A stretch of DNA of 41,994 bases, taken from the NCBI GenBank assembly GCA_022771625.1, contig JALFCW010000114.1, positions 1-41,994 of the forward strand, given 5' to 3'. Every line of letters starts with the position of its first letter. Within the stretch, counting starts at the first letter, position 1. Positions 8,242 through 16,608 of the stretch are shown piece after piece. The position numbers were made by a program, and so were the translations under genes. Below the pieces are notes generated by a model. It worked only from the letters and a program-made list of their open reading frames with translations. It had not been told where the DNA came from and searched no databases. This stretch comes from Prevotella sp. Lineage in GTDB: Bacteria; Bacteroidota; Bacteroidia; Bacteroidales; Bacteroidaceae.

Positions 8242-9755
8242 TGGATAATAACAAGACTGTAACAGCATACTCAAAAGGAAACGGAGGAAGAGCTATCCTA
8301 CTCTTTCTCCTTTTCTCTATAGCCATACTCAATTTCATGAGCAGTGGATATAGTGCGTTTGTTGCTGTGATATGCATACCTGCAATCGCTCTCGTTGGAT
8401 ATTTCCTGTTCAGTAGGAAGATGGCGATGTTCTATACTTTGTTCATCGTCAATACTATAATCATGTTCATCGAGCGTCATTTCCATCTTCCGGTACCAGT
8501 TTCGATGATCAACGAACTATTCGAATTGATGCTCATCGGTATGGTGATTATAGACCATTGGAGATTCCATCTCTCACGCTTGATTAATCTGATGTTCTTG
8601 TGTGCAATCTTGTGGGTGCTTTTCTGTTGCATCGAGATATTCAACGATCAATGTGGATTGGGAATTGACGTCTATCGATGGTACACTGGTGCACGACTTA
8701 TGTCAATGCAGATTCTTTATGCGTTTGTGGTGACGACACTATTTATCGACACACCAAAGAAAATAATGACCTTGCTCTATATTTGGGCAGTGTTCATCAT
8801 TTTTGCAGCCATCTGGCTATGGAAACAAAAGAATATCGGATTGACGGAAGCGGAGTCAAGATTCCTATGGAGTTCGCCTGCTCATATCATGGGAGGTAAG
8901 ATAAGATATTTCTCTTGCTTCACCGATGCTGCTAACTTCGGTATTCACACCGCAGTGGCATCTGCTGCTTTCCTGATCATCGCTATAACGATGAAGCTAA
9001 AAAGAATAAGGATTTTCTTTGCTATAGCTGGATGCATCGGTATATGGGCATTCTTCGGTTCTGGAACACGTACTGCCCTCTTCTGTTTTATTGCAACGAT
9101 TTTGGTGTTCATCGTACTGAGCAAAAACAAAAGGATCATTCTTTCTGTCAGTGCTTTGTTCCTTGTATTCTTGTATATTCTCGCTTTCACAAAGATTGGC
9201 GACGGTAACCAGAATATACGTCGTATGCGTACTGCCTTCGACAAGGATGACGCATCATTGGGAGTGCGTGAACAAAACAAGGCAACGCTGAGGAAGTATA
9301 TGGTAGATGCTCCGTGGGGAGTGGGAATTGGACTGGAGAATAGCGACATGCCTGCATACAACAAGTTTAAACTGATTACGCAAGTGCCGCCCGACTCTGA
9401 GTATGTGTATATATGGGTAAGAACTGGCGTAGTGGGAATTACTGTCTTCTCCATCCTGAATGCAGTGATGTTCCTCGGTGCTTGTTGGATAGTCTTTTTC
9501 CGACTGAAAAATATTTCAATACGAGGTGTGGGAGCAGCTTACACTGCAGCATTTATAGGAATGCATCTCGGTGGATATGCCAACCAGATATTACTGCAGT
9601 TCCCCAACGTGCTCATCTACTATGGTGGACTTGCAACTGTATATCTGCTGCCATACATAGAAAACGAATGGAATGATTGGGAGGCAAAACTGCTTGCAGA
9701 ACAAGAAGAACGTCGCAGACTAAAACTGGAGAAGAAACGTGCATCAAGAGTATAG
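8241..9755 (+). CDS. Wzy-like polysaccharide polymerase / O-antigen ligase family membrane protein
   Basis: This 504-residue integral membrane protein has about ten or more hydrophobic helices. The Wzy/WaaL (PF04932) pattern is visible in FGSGTRTALFCFIA and, after a periplasmic loop, in GVGIGLENSD and PPDSEYVYIWVRTGVVG, the conserved loop before the last helices. It ends with a basic, Glu/Arg-rich cytoplasmic tail (EEQERRRLKLEKK-like). In a locus with an initiating transferase and a co-polymerase, polymerisation of lipid-linked repeat units in the periplasmic face of the inner membrane is the best role; a ligase role cannot be excluded. The start overlaps the previous stop by one base and the end overlaps the next gene by 17 bases. 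Confidence 0.82.
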   Translation: MDNNKTVTAYSKGNGGRAILLFLLFSIAILNFMSSGYSAFVAVICIPAIALVGYFLFSRKMAMFYTLFIVNTIIMFIERHFHLPVPVSMINELFELMLIGMVIIDHWRFHLSRLINLMFLCAILWVLFCCIEIFNDQCGLGIDVYRWYTGARLMSMQILYAFVVTTLFIDTPKKIMTLLYIWAVFIIFAAIWLWKQKNIGLTEAESRFLWSSPAHIMGGKIRYFSCFTDAANFGIHTAVASAAFLIIAITMKLKRIRIFFAIAGCIGIWAFFGSGTRTALFCFIATILVFIVLSKNKRIILSVSALFLVFLYILAFTKIGDGNQNIRRMRTAFDKDDASLGVREQNKATLRKYMVDAPWGVGIGLENSDMPAYNKFKLITQVPPDSEYVYIWVRTGVVGITVFSILNAVMFLGACWIVFFRLKNISIRGVGAAYTAAFIGMHLGGYANQILLQFPNVLIYYGGLATVYLLPYIENEWNDWEAKLLAEQEERRRLKLEKKRASRV

Positions 9756-10614
9756 GCTCTCTGTAATAACGGTCAACTACAACGGACTGCATGACACATG
9801 CGCACTGCTTGACCATCTGGCCTTCAATCCCGCTGACACAGAGGTGATTGTGGTGGATAACGGCTCCGCGAATAACGAAGCCGATGTGATTACGTCCAAA
9901 TATCCAGATGTGAGGTGCATACGCAGTGAGAAAAACTTAGGTTTTGCAGGTGGAAACAATCTTGGCATAAAGCACGCTGTCGGGAAATACCTCTTTTTCG
10001 TCAACAACGATACAGAGGTAAATATGGAAGACATCGATAAGTTGGTAATGCGTATGGAGTCAATGGAACACATAGGAATAATGTGCCCTAAGATTCGATT
10101 CTATTATGGCGAACAACATATTCAATATGCAGGATTCACTCCAATGTCACGTATCACTTGCCGAAATCGAGGCATCGGATATGATGAGCCCGACAATGGA
10201 CAGTGCGACACTCCTGGTCCTACAGCATTTGCTCATGGTGCAGCCATGCTGGTAAGGAAAGACACGATTGACAAAGTAGGACTAATGCCGGAATGTTATT
10301 TCCTGTATTATGAAGAAATGGACTGGTCGATGATGATGAAGCGCAATGGATACCAAATATGGTATGAGCCATCTGCCACAATATATCACAAAGAAAGCCA
10401 AAGCACTGGAGCAAACAGTCCACTGAAGACTTATTATCTCACTCGCAATAGGCTTCTCTTTATAAAAAGGAATTCAGAACAATTCAGATTATTGTCATAT
10501 ATATACTTAATATGCGTCGTAGGAGCAATAGACATAATAAAAAATACGCTGTGCGGCAAAATAAAAATTGCGCAAGCTACTATTAATGGTATTATTGATT
10601 TCATAAAAAATTGA
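9739..10614 (+). CDS. family 2 glycosyltransferase (rhamnosyltransferase-like)
   Basis: This 291-residue GT-A glycosyltransferase opens with LSVITVNYNGLHDT, has EVIVVDNGS and a nucleotide-sugar/metal motif in FFVNNDTEV, and carries YFLYYEEMDWSMMMKRNGY, the region of the catalytic base. The order matches WbbL/rhamnosyltransferase-type GT2 enzymes. It is cytoplasmic with a hydrophobic patch near the C-terminus that may contact the membrane. The start is GTG at 9739: an in-frame stop lies at 9721-9723 and there is no ATG before the first conserved strand, so GTG is the only sensible start, giving a 17-base overlap with the polymerase gene. The added sugar cannot be named. Confidence 0.87.
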   Translation: MHQEYRLSVITVNYNGLHDTCALLDHLAFNPADTEVIVVDNGSANNEADVITSKYPDVRCIRSEKNLGFAGGNNLGIKHAVGKYLFFVNNDTEVNMEDIDKLVMRMESMEHIGIMCPKIRFYYGEQHIQYAGFTPMSRITCRNRGIGYDEPDNGQCDTPGPTAFAHGAAMLVRKDTIDKVGLMPECYFLYYEEMDWSMMMKRNGYQIWYEPSATIYHKESQSTGANSPLKTYYLTRNRLLFIKRNSEQFRLLSYIYLICVVGAIDIIKNTLCGKIKIAQATINGIIDFIKN

Positions 10615-10618
10615 AGAT

Positions 10619-11767
10619 ATGGATTTTTGGTGGATTTTATATATTATTGATGGATTATTGTTCGTGGCTGTCGCAGCGACAGTCGCCTATTTCACTGTGT
10701 TTGTCGTTGCTTCCCAGATAAAAAGAGGAACAAAAATTGTTAAATCCAAGAGGCAAAACAGAATTATTGTCCTTATTCCATCCTACAAGTGCGACGATGT
10801 TATAGAAAGAACAGTAAATTCTGTTTTAGGACAAATGTATCCTCAGCGCCTTTTTGACGTTGTCGTTATCTCTGACCATCAAAAAGAAATGACCAATTTC
10901 AAATTGGCACAATATCCAATCACTCTTCTTACACCGAATTTCAAAAAGAGTACCAAAGGAAAGGCATTGCAATATGCCATTAACAATCTTCCTCAATTCA
11001 AGATATACGACATTGCCGTGGTTCTTGATGCCGACAATATCGTATTGCCAGAATTCCTTGAGGATATTAATAATGCGTATGAATCTGCAGGAACCAAGGC
11101 TATTCAAGCCCATCGTGTGTCAAAGAACCGCGACACTTCCACAGCTATTCTTGACGCTACATTTGAAGAAATCAACAATACGGTATTCCGACTCGGACAC
11201 ATTTCTTTGGGATTGCCTTCGGCGTTGAGCGGCTCGGGAATGGCATTCAATTACAATTGGTTTAAGGAAAATATCGGAAAGACCAAGGCTGCGTATGAAG
11301 ACAAGGAACTTGAGGCTCTTCTTATGCGCCAACATATATTCGTTGACTACTTCGACAATATTTTCGTATTCGACGAGAAGGTTAGGACAACCAACGATTT
11401 CCAGAAGCAAAGAGGGCGCTGGCTATCCACTCAGTTCCATTCTATCATAAAGAATATCAAATACTTGCCAGCTGCCATATACAACAAGCAATATGATTTG
11501 GTGGACAAAATCCTGCAATGGATGCTTCTGCCCCGCACACTGATGATGGGAATAATTTTCTTTATGAGTGTCGCCTTGCCATTCATTTACATGTCATTGG
11601 CTATAAAATGGTGGGTAATAGCAGCTATAATACTATTGATTTTTGCCATCGCCACGCCCGACTATCTAGTAGATAAACGTTGGGATAAGGCATTTATCAA
11701 ACTTCCTTTCTCTGTCATTTTATCTATTCTTCATCTAAATGGTTTGGGTCGTCGCTCACGTCATTGA
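10619..11767 (+). CDS. membrane family 2 glycosyltransferase with QxxRW motif, first paralogue
   Basis: This 382-residue enzyme has an N-terminal membrane helix (about residues 5-30), a cytoplasmic GT2 domain and two or three C-terminal helices. Motifs in order are IVLIPSYKCDDVI, VVVISDHQ, VVLDADN (the DxD site), SGSGMAF, EDKELEALLM and QRGRW. This is the D,D,D,QxxRW layout shared by processive synthases such as cellulose, hyaluronan and NodC-type enzymes. It starts 4 bases after the preceding gene and overlaps its paralogue by 29 bases. Base composition is clearly more A/T-rich than the housekeeping genes to the right. Processive activity is suggested by the motif, not proven. Confidence 0.85.
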   Translation: MDFWWILYIIDGLLFVAVAATVAYFTVFVVASQIKRGTKIVKSKRQNRIIVLIPSYKCDDVIERTVNSVLGQMYPQRLFDVVVISDHQKEMTNFKLAQYPITLLTPNFKKSTKGKALQYAINNLPQFKIYDIAVVLDADNIVLPEFLEDINNAYESAGTKAIQAHRVSKNRDTSTAILDATFEEINNTVFRLGHISLGLPSALSGSGMAFNYNWFKENIGKTKAAYEDKELEALLMRQHIFVDYFDNIFVFDEKVRTTNDFQKQRGRWLSTQFHSIIKNIKYLPAAIYNKQYDLVDKILQWMLLPRTLMMGIIFFMSVALPFIYMSLAIKWWVIAAIILLIFAIATPDYLVDKRWDKAFIKLPFSVILSILHLNGLGRRSRH

Positions 11768-12917
11768 CATAACGTTATGGTGCATTGCTGCATTCTCCGT
11801 AGGATATATATTTTTCTACGCGATAACTTATGCACTTGGACCTATACATTCTTTTATTAAAAAGACAAACATCAAGAATAACAAAAAAGGAAAAAGGCGC
11901 TTTCTTATCATATTCCCGGCGTATGGAGAAGATAAGGTCATACATCGCACTATAACGTCATTCCTTGAACAGGAATATCCGAAGGACAAGTTCTCCGTGA
12001 TTGTTGTATCCGACCATATGAGCAAGGAAACAAATGCCAAATTGTCTGAATTGCCGATTACCCTACTCCAACCGCAATTTGAGAAAAGTTCCAAGGCAAA
12101 GGCACTGCAATTTGCATTTGACAACACGAATGACGATTTCGACAATATTGTCATTCTGGATGCCGACAATATTGTCAGTCATGATTTTCTTGACAAACTG
12201 AATGAAATATGCAACAATGGATTCATTGCAATTCAATGCCATAGGTGTGCAAAGAATGCCGACAACAAGATTGCTCAACTTGACGGAGTCAGTGAGGAAA
12301 TCAACAATTCACTCTTCCGCAAAGGACATAATAACATTGGATTGTCTTCGGCTCTTATCGGCTCTGGAATGTGCTTCGACTTTCAATGGTTTAAATCGCA
12401 TGTTCACCAACTATCCACAGCCGGTGAAGACAGGGAAATAGAGAAGATGCTAATAAAAGAGCGCATATTTATAAAATATGTGGAATGTATTGATGTCTTT
12501 GATGAAAAGGTAGGCAATGAGGAAAATTTCAAGCGTCAGCGCCAACGATGGATGTCGGCACAACTGAATTGCTGGCTCAGAATGATGGAAAATCTGCCTA
12601 TGGCCATTCTGCATTTTAACATCAACTATATAGACAAAACCATTCAGCAAATGCTCATTCCACGCTCAATGCTCATAGTGGGCACATTTGCATGGTCGAT
12701 TATTATGTCTGTAGTTGCCATGACATGGGCATACAAATGGTGGTTGCTTTTTGTATTGACAGCATTGTCATTGTTAATTGCAATACCGCGGAAGATGCGC
12801 AATGGTAGTATCTTGCGACTCATCACGTATCTCCCGCGCCTTACATGGAAGATGATATCAAATATCAGACATATCGACAGTAAAAACAGTGAGTTCATCC
12901 ATACATCCCACGAATGA
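11739..12917 (+). CDS. membrane family 2 glycosyltransferase with QxxRW motif, second paralogue
   Basis: This 392-residue protein aligns along its whole length with the preceding gene: FLIIFPAYGEDKVIHRT, VIVVSDHM, PITLLQPQFEKSSKAKALQFA, VILDADNIV, IGSGMCF, EDREIEKMLI and QRQRW, with the same N-terminal and C-terminal membrane helices. The pair is a tandem duplication that has since diverged. The ATG at 11739 overlaps the upstream gene by 29 bases and gives a complete N-terminal helix. The 3' end overlaps the convergent ispE gene by 60 bases. The two enzymes may add different sugars or act as a pair; the sequence does not decide. Confidence 0.85.
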   Translation: MVWVVAHVIDITLWCIAAFSVGYIFFYAITYALGPIHSFIKKTNIKNNKKGKRRFLIIFPAYGEDKVIHRTITSFLEQEYPKDKFSVIVVSDHMSKETNAKLSELPITLLQPQFEKSSKAKALQFAFDNTNDDFDNIVILDADNIVSHDFLDKLNEICNNGFIAIQCHRCAKNADNKIAQLDGVSEEINNSLFRKGHNNIGLSSALIGSGMCFDFQWFKSHVHQLSTAGEDREIEKMLIKERIFIKYVECIDVFDEKVGNEENFKRQRQRWMSAQLNCWLRMMENLPMAILHFNINYIDKTIQQMLIPRSMLIVGTFAWSIIMSVVAMTWAYKWWLLFVLTALSLLIAIPRKMRNGSILRLITYLPRLTWKMISNIRHIDSKNSEFIHTSHE

Positions 12918-13703
12918 TTTTTCGTCAGGAGTATCATGGAACAATCCGAACACACTGCTTCCGCTTCCACTCATCGCTGCATACACAGCACCTTGCTCGT
13001 ACATTTTATCCTTCAACATTCCGATTTCCGGATGAATGGCAAACACACTACGTTCAAAGTCATTAACGAGTTCGTCTTTCCATGTCTCTATCGGTTGCAT
13101 AACTACATCCAAGCAGTTCTTTTTCGGTATCTGAGGAGTAATCAACGAAAAAGCCTCCTTGGTTGAAACGGGAATATTCGGTCTGACCACCAACATCTTG
13201 TATCCGCTCAAATCGAGAGAAATCGGTTGCAACTTCTCCCCTATTCCTTCTGCATACGCAGGTTGCGAGTTAATGAAGAAGGCACAATCGGCTCCTAAAC
13301 GAGCCGCATATCCAATCATTTTATCATCAGACATTCCTAACGAAAACATTTCGTTAAGCAGCCTAATCATATAGGCACAGTCGCTCGAACCGCCACCCAT
13401 TCCTGCCTGTGTTGGTATATGCTTGTAAAGATGTACATGCACTCTCGGTAGATCATAGTCCTGAGCAATCATATTGTATGCCTTGACAACAAGGTTTTTC
13501 TGCTCGTCACCATCGATAAAAAGATTAGTCACCTTCAAGTCACATCTCACGTCAGACGGAAATCCTTCGTGCATAGGTAAAACCTCAAGTGCATCCTTGA
13601 TAGGCACAGGATAAAAAACGGTTTCCAGGTTATGGTAACCATCCTCTCTCTTACTCACAACATTGAGTCCAAGATTGATTTTTGCAATAGGGAAATTTAT
13701 CAT
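12858..13703 (-). CDS. ispE: 4-diphosphocytidyl-2-C-methyl-D-erythritol kinase
   Basis: IspE is a GHMP-family kinase of the non-mevalonate isoprenoid pathway that phosphorylates the 2-hydroxyl of CDP-methylerythritol. The N-terminal substrate motif is FPIAKINLGLNVVSKREDGYHN, and the ATP-binding GHMP loop is PTQAGMGGGSSDCAYM. The C-terminal motif is AAMSGSGSSVFGLF. I place the start at the ATG at 13703; a GTG two codons upstream is also in frame, but the ATG fits the family N-terminus and lies 19 bases from a good -7 element. The protein has 281 residues, normal for IspE. The last 60 bases lie antisense to the end of the glycosyltransferase gene. Confidence 0.93.
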   Translation of the reverse strand: MINFPIAKINLGLNVVSKREDGYHNLETVFYPVPIKDALEVLPMHEGFPSDVRCDLKVTNLFIDGDEQKNLVVKAYNMIAQDYDLPRVHVHLYKHIPTQAGMGGGSSDCAYMIRLLNEMFSLGMSDDKMIGYAARLGADCAFFINSQPAYAEGIGEKLQPISLDLSGYKMLVVRPNIPVSTKEAFSLITPQIPKKNCLDVVMQPIETWKDELVNDFERSVFAIHPEIGMLKDKMYEQGAVYAAMSGSGSSVFGLFHDTPDEKSFVGCMDELTVFTVDMSDI

Positions 13704-13721
13704 AGTCACTCTTTTTTATTG

Positions 13722-13729
13722 CAAAATTA
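13722..13729 (-). promoter_or_regulatory. -7 element of ispE
   Basis: On the minus strand this reads TAATTTTG, an exact TAnnTTTG match, 19 bases before the ispE ATG. It lies 43 bases from the oppositely directed dnaB -7 element, so the 95-base gap is a compact divergent promoter region. Confidence 0.6.
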
Positions 13730-13771
13730 ATTAATTCTCCTGAATTATGAAAGTTTTATGGAGATTTTTTG

Positions 13772-13779
13772 TACTTTTG
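13772..13779 (+). promoter_or_regulatory. -7 element of dnaB
   Basis: TACTTTTG matches the TAnnTTTG consensus exactly and ends 20 bases before the dnaB ATG at 13799. This placement supports the ATG at 13799 over an in-frame TTG at 13769, which would lie upstream of the -7 element. Confidence 0.6.
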
Positions 13780-13798
13780 CAACCAAAATCAGAATAAT

Positions 13799-15301
13799 AT
13801 GGCAAAAAAAAGCATTGACAACACTACATACGCCCATCTTCAACCACAGGCTCTCGAAGTGGAAAGGGCTGTATTGGGCGCACTCATGAACGACCGCGAC
13901 GCCTATGCCGTGGTATGTGAAATTTTATCTCCTGATAGTTTTTATGAACAGCGCAACCAACTGATTTATTCAGCCATTCGCGATTTGAGTATGGCTGAAA
14001 AACCCGTTGACGTATTGACTGTAACTGATGAGCTGGAGCGACAAGGTAACCTCGACAAAGTGGGAGGCGCTATATATATAGCCGATTTGTCGAACAAGGT
14101 TGCCTCGTCGGCAAACATCGAATACCATGCCCGAATCATTGCGCATAAGTTTCTTGCACGCCAACTGATATCTTTCGCCAGTGAGATAGAGACAAAGGCT
14201 TTCGACGGGTCGATGGATATTGACGACTTGATGCAAGAGGCAGAAGGTTCACTCTTCGAACTTTCACGCCGCAACATGAAGAAAGACTATACCCAGATTG
14301 ACCCAGTAATATCAAATGCGGTTGAGGTAATACAAAAAGCCGCTGCCAATAAAGACGGTCTTACCGGTGTGCCAACTGGTTATCACAAGCTCGACAATAT
14401 TACCAGTGGATGGCAAGCCAGTGACCTTGTCATCATTGCTGGACGTCCGGCGATGGGAAAGACTTCGTTTGCTCTTTCTATGGCGAAGAATATTGCTGCC
14501 GACTACAAAGTTCCAATGGCATTCTTCTCTCTAGAAATGAGCAATGTGCAACTCGTCAACCGTCTTATCTCCAACTGCTGTGAGATTCAGGGTAGCAAGA
14601 TTTTGAACGGACAATTAAAACCCGACGAATGGGAGCGACTCGACAAGCGTCTTAACAATCTCATCGGCTCTCCTTTATATGTTGACGACACACCAGGATT
14701 GTCGGTTTTCGAACTTCGCACAAAAGCACGCCGATTAGTGCGCGACCATGGAGTGAAGATTATAATGATAGACTATCTCCAGCTTATGAATGCCAATGGT
14801 ATGAGATTCAGCAGCCGTCAGGAAGAAGTGTCAACCATATCTCGTTCTCTCAAGCAGATTGCCAAGGAACTCGATATTCCAATCCTTGCACTAAGTCAGC
14901 TCAATCGTGGTGTGGAATCCCGTGAAGGCCTTGAGGGAAAACGCCCTCAGCTTAGCGACCTTCGTGAGTCGGGAGCTATCGAGCAAGATGCCGACATGGT
15001 TCTCTTTGTGCATAGACCGGAATACTACCATATCTATCAAGACGAAAACGGAAGAGACCTTCATGGTATGGCCCAGATTATCATAGCCAAGCACCGAAAA
15101 GGCGCTACGGGCGATGTTCTTCTAAACTTCCGTGGAGAGTTTACACGATTCGAAAATCCAGAGTCAGCCGGCAACAGCATAAACAGTCCTGCAATTGGCG
15201 GAGGTGAGATTATCGGTTCGAAAATGAACGGAGGCGACTTCATGCCTTCAAGTGAGGATGCTCCGTTTGCTCCAAGTGATAATGGTTCTGCACCATTCTA
15301 A
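13799..15301 (+). CDS. dnaB: replicative DNA helicase DnaB
   Basis: DnaB is the hexameric 5'-3' helicase that unwinds the chromosome at the replication fork. The N-terminal domain begins HLQPQALEVERAVLGALMNDRDAY. A linker leads to the RecA-like motor with Walker A GRPAMGKTS (about residues 215-223), FFSLEMS, Walker B IIMIDYLQLM, the AKELDIPILALSQLNRGVESR motif and the DLRESGAIEQDADMV motif. The 500 residues counted from the ATG at 13799 are usual for the family, and the C-terminal tail is Gly/Ser/Pro-rich. There is no intein. It is monocistronic, with its own promoter and a strong hairpin after the stop. Confidence 0.97.
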   Translation: MAKKSIDNTTYAHLQPQALEVERAVLGALMNDRDAYAVVCEILSPDSFYEQRNQLIYSAIRDLSMAEKPVDVLTVTDELERQGNLDKVGGAIYIADLSNKVASSANIEYHARIIAHKFLARQLISFASEIETKAFDGSMDIDDLMQEAEGSLFELSRRNMKKDYTQIDPVISNAVEVIQKAAANKDGLTGVPTGYHKLDNITSGWQASDLVIIAGRPAMGKTSFALSMAKNIAADYKVPMAFFSLEMSNVQLVNRLISNCCEIQGSKILNGQLKPDEWERLDKRLNNLIGSPLYVDDTPGLSVFELRTKARRLVRDHGVKIIMIDYLQLMNANGMRFSSRQEEVSTISRSLKQIAKELDIPILALSQLNRGVESREGLEGKRPQLSDLRESGAIEQDADMVLFVHRPEYYHIYQDENGRDLHGMAQIIIAKHRKGATGDVLLNFRGEFTRFENPESAGNSINSPAIGGGEIIGSKMNGGDFMPSSEDAPFAPSDNGSAPF

Positions 15302-15306
15302 AATGA

Positions 15307-15336
15307 ACATCCGGATGCAATATCACATCCGGATGT
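15307..15336. terminator. hairpin between convergent dnaB and DUF1232 gene
   Basis: ACATCCGGATG at 15307-15317 and CATCCGGATGT at 15326-15336 form an 11-base-pair stem with an 8-base loop, starting 6 bases after the dnaB stop. Each arm also contains the 10-base palindrome CATCCGGATG. There is no strong T-run, so it may work as a bidirectional terminator or as a 3'-end stabiliser. Confidence 0.65.
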
Positions 15337-15367
15337 ACATATTAATAAACCATAGATTCTGTCAGAC

Positions 15368-15751
15368 TTAGAATTTCAAGTCATCAATCTCCATTATTTC
15401 ATCTTCATCAAACCACTTTGACAGACGTGCGCGTGCCTTGTCCTTAATTTCGGGTTCAACATTTACCCACACTTTTTTCAATACATACACAAGTACCGCA
15501 AGGTCATCTGTAAGTCCGACGATTGGTATGGCATCAGGCACAGCGTCAAACGGACTGATCATATATCCTAATGCGCCCACAATCAAAGCCTTGTCAGCTT
15601 TTGACACTTTGTCACTCTGCAGCGTATAGTATAATATCAACGCAGCATAAACCAATTTTGCGCCAGCTCGCTTGGCAATACGAGCCACCTTATCGACAAA
15701 GTCTGTAGGTGAGAACTTGTTGGCAAAACTCATAAAATCTGGTAATTCCAT
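15368..15751 (-). CDS. DUF1232 (YkvA-type) small membrane protein
   Basis: This 127-residue protein contains the DUF1232 core: KLVYAALILYYTLQSDKVSKADKALIVGALGYMISPFDAVPDAIPIVGLTDDLAVLVYVLKKV in outline, with the diagnostic YxISPxDxxPDxxPxxGxxDD pattern. Two hydrophobic helices flank that motif, so it is probably an inner-membrane protein. The family has no assigned reaction. It is the last gene of a four-gene minus-strand operon, 11 bases after the DUF1460 gene. The C-terminus is acidic (FDEDEIMEIDD). Confidence 0.85.
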   Translation of the reverse strand: MELPDFMSFANKFSPTDFVDKVARIAKRAGAKLVYAALILYYTLQSDKVSKADKALIVGALGYMISPFDAVPDAIPIVGLTDDLAVLVYVLKKVWVNVEPEIKDKARARLSKWFDEDEIMEIDDLKF

Positions 15752-15762
15752 AACTTTTCTGT

Positions 15763-16608
15763 TTATATTATTTTAATAATTCTTATTCCTGTATGCGACG
15801 AATGTTTCGACAGATACTTTCCGAGAGTCATCGGCTCCAATACAACCTTCTTGTGGATTTGCGAAGCATTGAGCAGATGAAGTCCGTCTTTCTTCCACAC
15901 GGCAATACCTAAATGAGCAATGTCGAGTCCCTTCTTTTTGCATGTGATTGCAATGATGTCACCATTGTTCACTGCCTTTCTCATTGCGGCGGTATTCTTC
16001 ACATCCGACTTCGGGATATATCTGTATTTTCTATTTAAATAATTCTGTTCTGTTTTATATATCTCATCCACAAAAGCCGGATTGTTTCGCAGAGCCTTAT
16101 AACTCGCAGGATGACTGCTCATATATCCCAACCTCACAGTCTGTATGGCTGAAAACGGGGGATTTGGCCATTGTCTTTCCTCTACGATACCCTTTTCAGT
16201 GTTGTCATCTATCCATTCTGAAAAATAATGCAACCTGGATACATATCCTGTGTTGCGCCCTTTTCTATACCTTATTATATTTAAGTAATACAAGTAATCC
16301 TTATATGTCCCTTTGCCTCTTTTGATTGCACAAGTCAATGCCACAACATTTTCCACAAGAGTCGTGCAGTCGAGTTGTCGTGTATTCACCACTAATTGTT
16401 CTCTGTCGTTTACTTCTAATGTATGTGCTACATAAGGTCTCCCCAAAAACTTCTCGGCAAAGAATACAGGCAGGCAAGTGGATGAAGATTGCTTGCGCGC
16501 CTCGTTTAGCCAACCCGCAACATTCAGACTGTCGGCCGTTTGCCTTTTTTGTGCCATAGTGTTCACATAAGGCAACAAACTCAATATGATCAATATGCAA
16601 TACCTCAT
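15763..16608 (-). CDS. DUF1460 N-acetylmuramoyl-L-alanine amidase-like protein
   Basis: The protein is 281 residues with an N-terminal signal peptide (MRYCILIILSLLPYVNTMA). The domain resembles DUF1460 (PF07313), a permuted NlpC/P60-like cysteine peptidase fold linked to peptidoglycan cleavage. The probable catalytic Cys is C81 in RQLDCTTLVENVVAL and the His is H232 in DIAHLGIAV, followed by HLLNAS. It is exported to the periplasm, where it would trim or recycle cell-wall peptides. Its start overlaps the end of the DUF4421 gene by 4 bases, so the two are translationally coupled. The fold and catalytic residues are seen; substrate specificity is not. Confidence 0.85.
   Translation of the reverse strand: MRYCILIILSLLPYVNTMAQKRQTADSLNVAGWLNEARKQSSSTCLPVFFAEKFLGRPYVAHTLEVNDREQLVVNTRQLDCTTLVENVVALTCAIKRGKGTYKDYLYYLNIIRYRKGRNTGYVSRLHYFSEWIDDNTEKGIVEERQWPNPPFSAIQTVRLGYMSSHPASYKALRNNPAFVDEIYKTEQNYLNRKYRYIPKSDVKNTAAMRKAVNNGDIIAITCKKKGLDIAHLGIAVWKKDGLHLLNASQIHKKVVLEPMTLGKYLSKHSSHTGIRIIKII

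Noticed and set aside
13769..13798. Upstream TTG start for dnaB
   Set aside because: It would lie before the -7 promoter element and adds ten residues not typical of DnaB; the ATG at 13799 is preferred.
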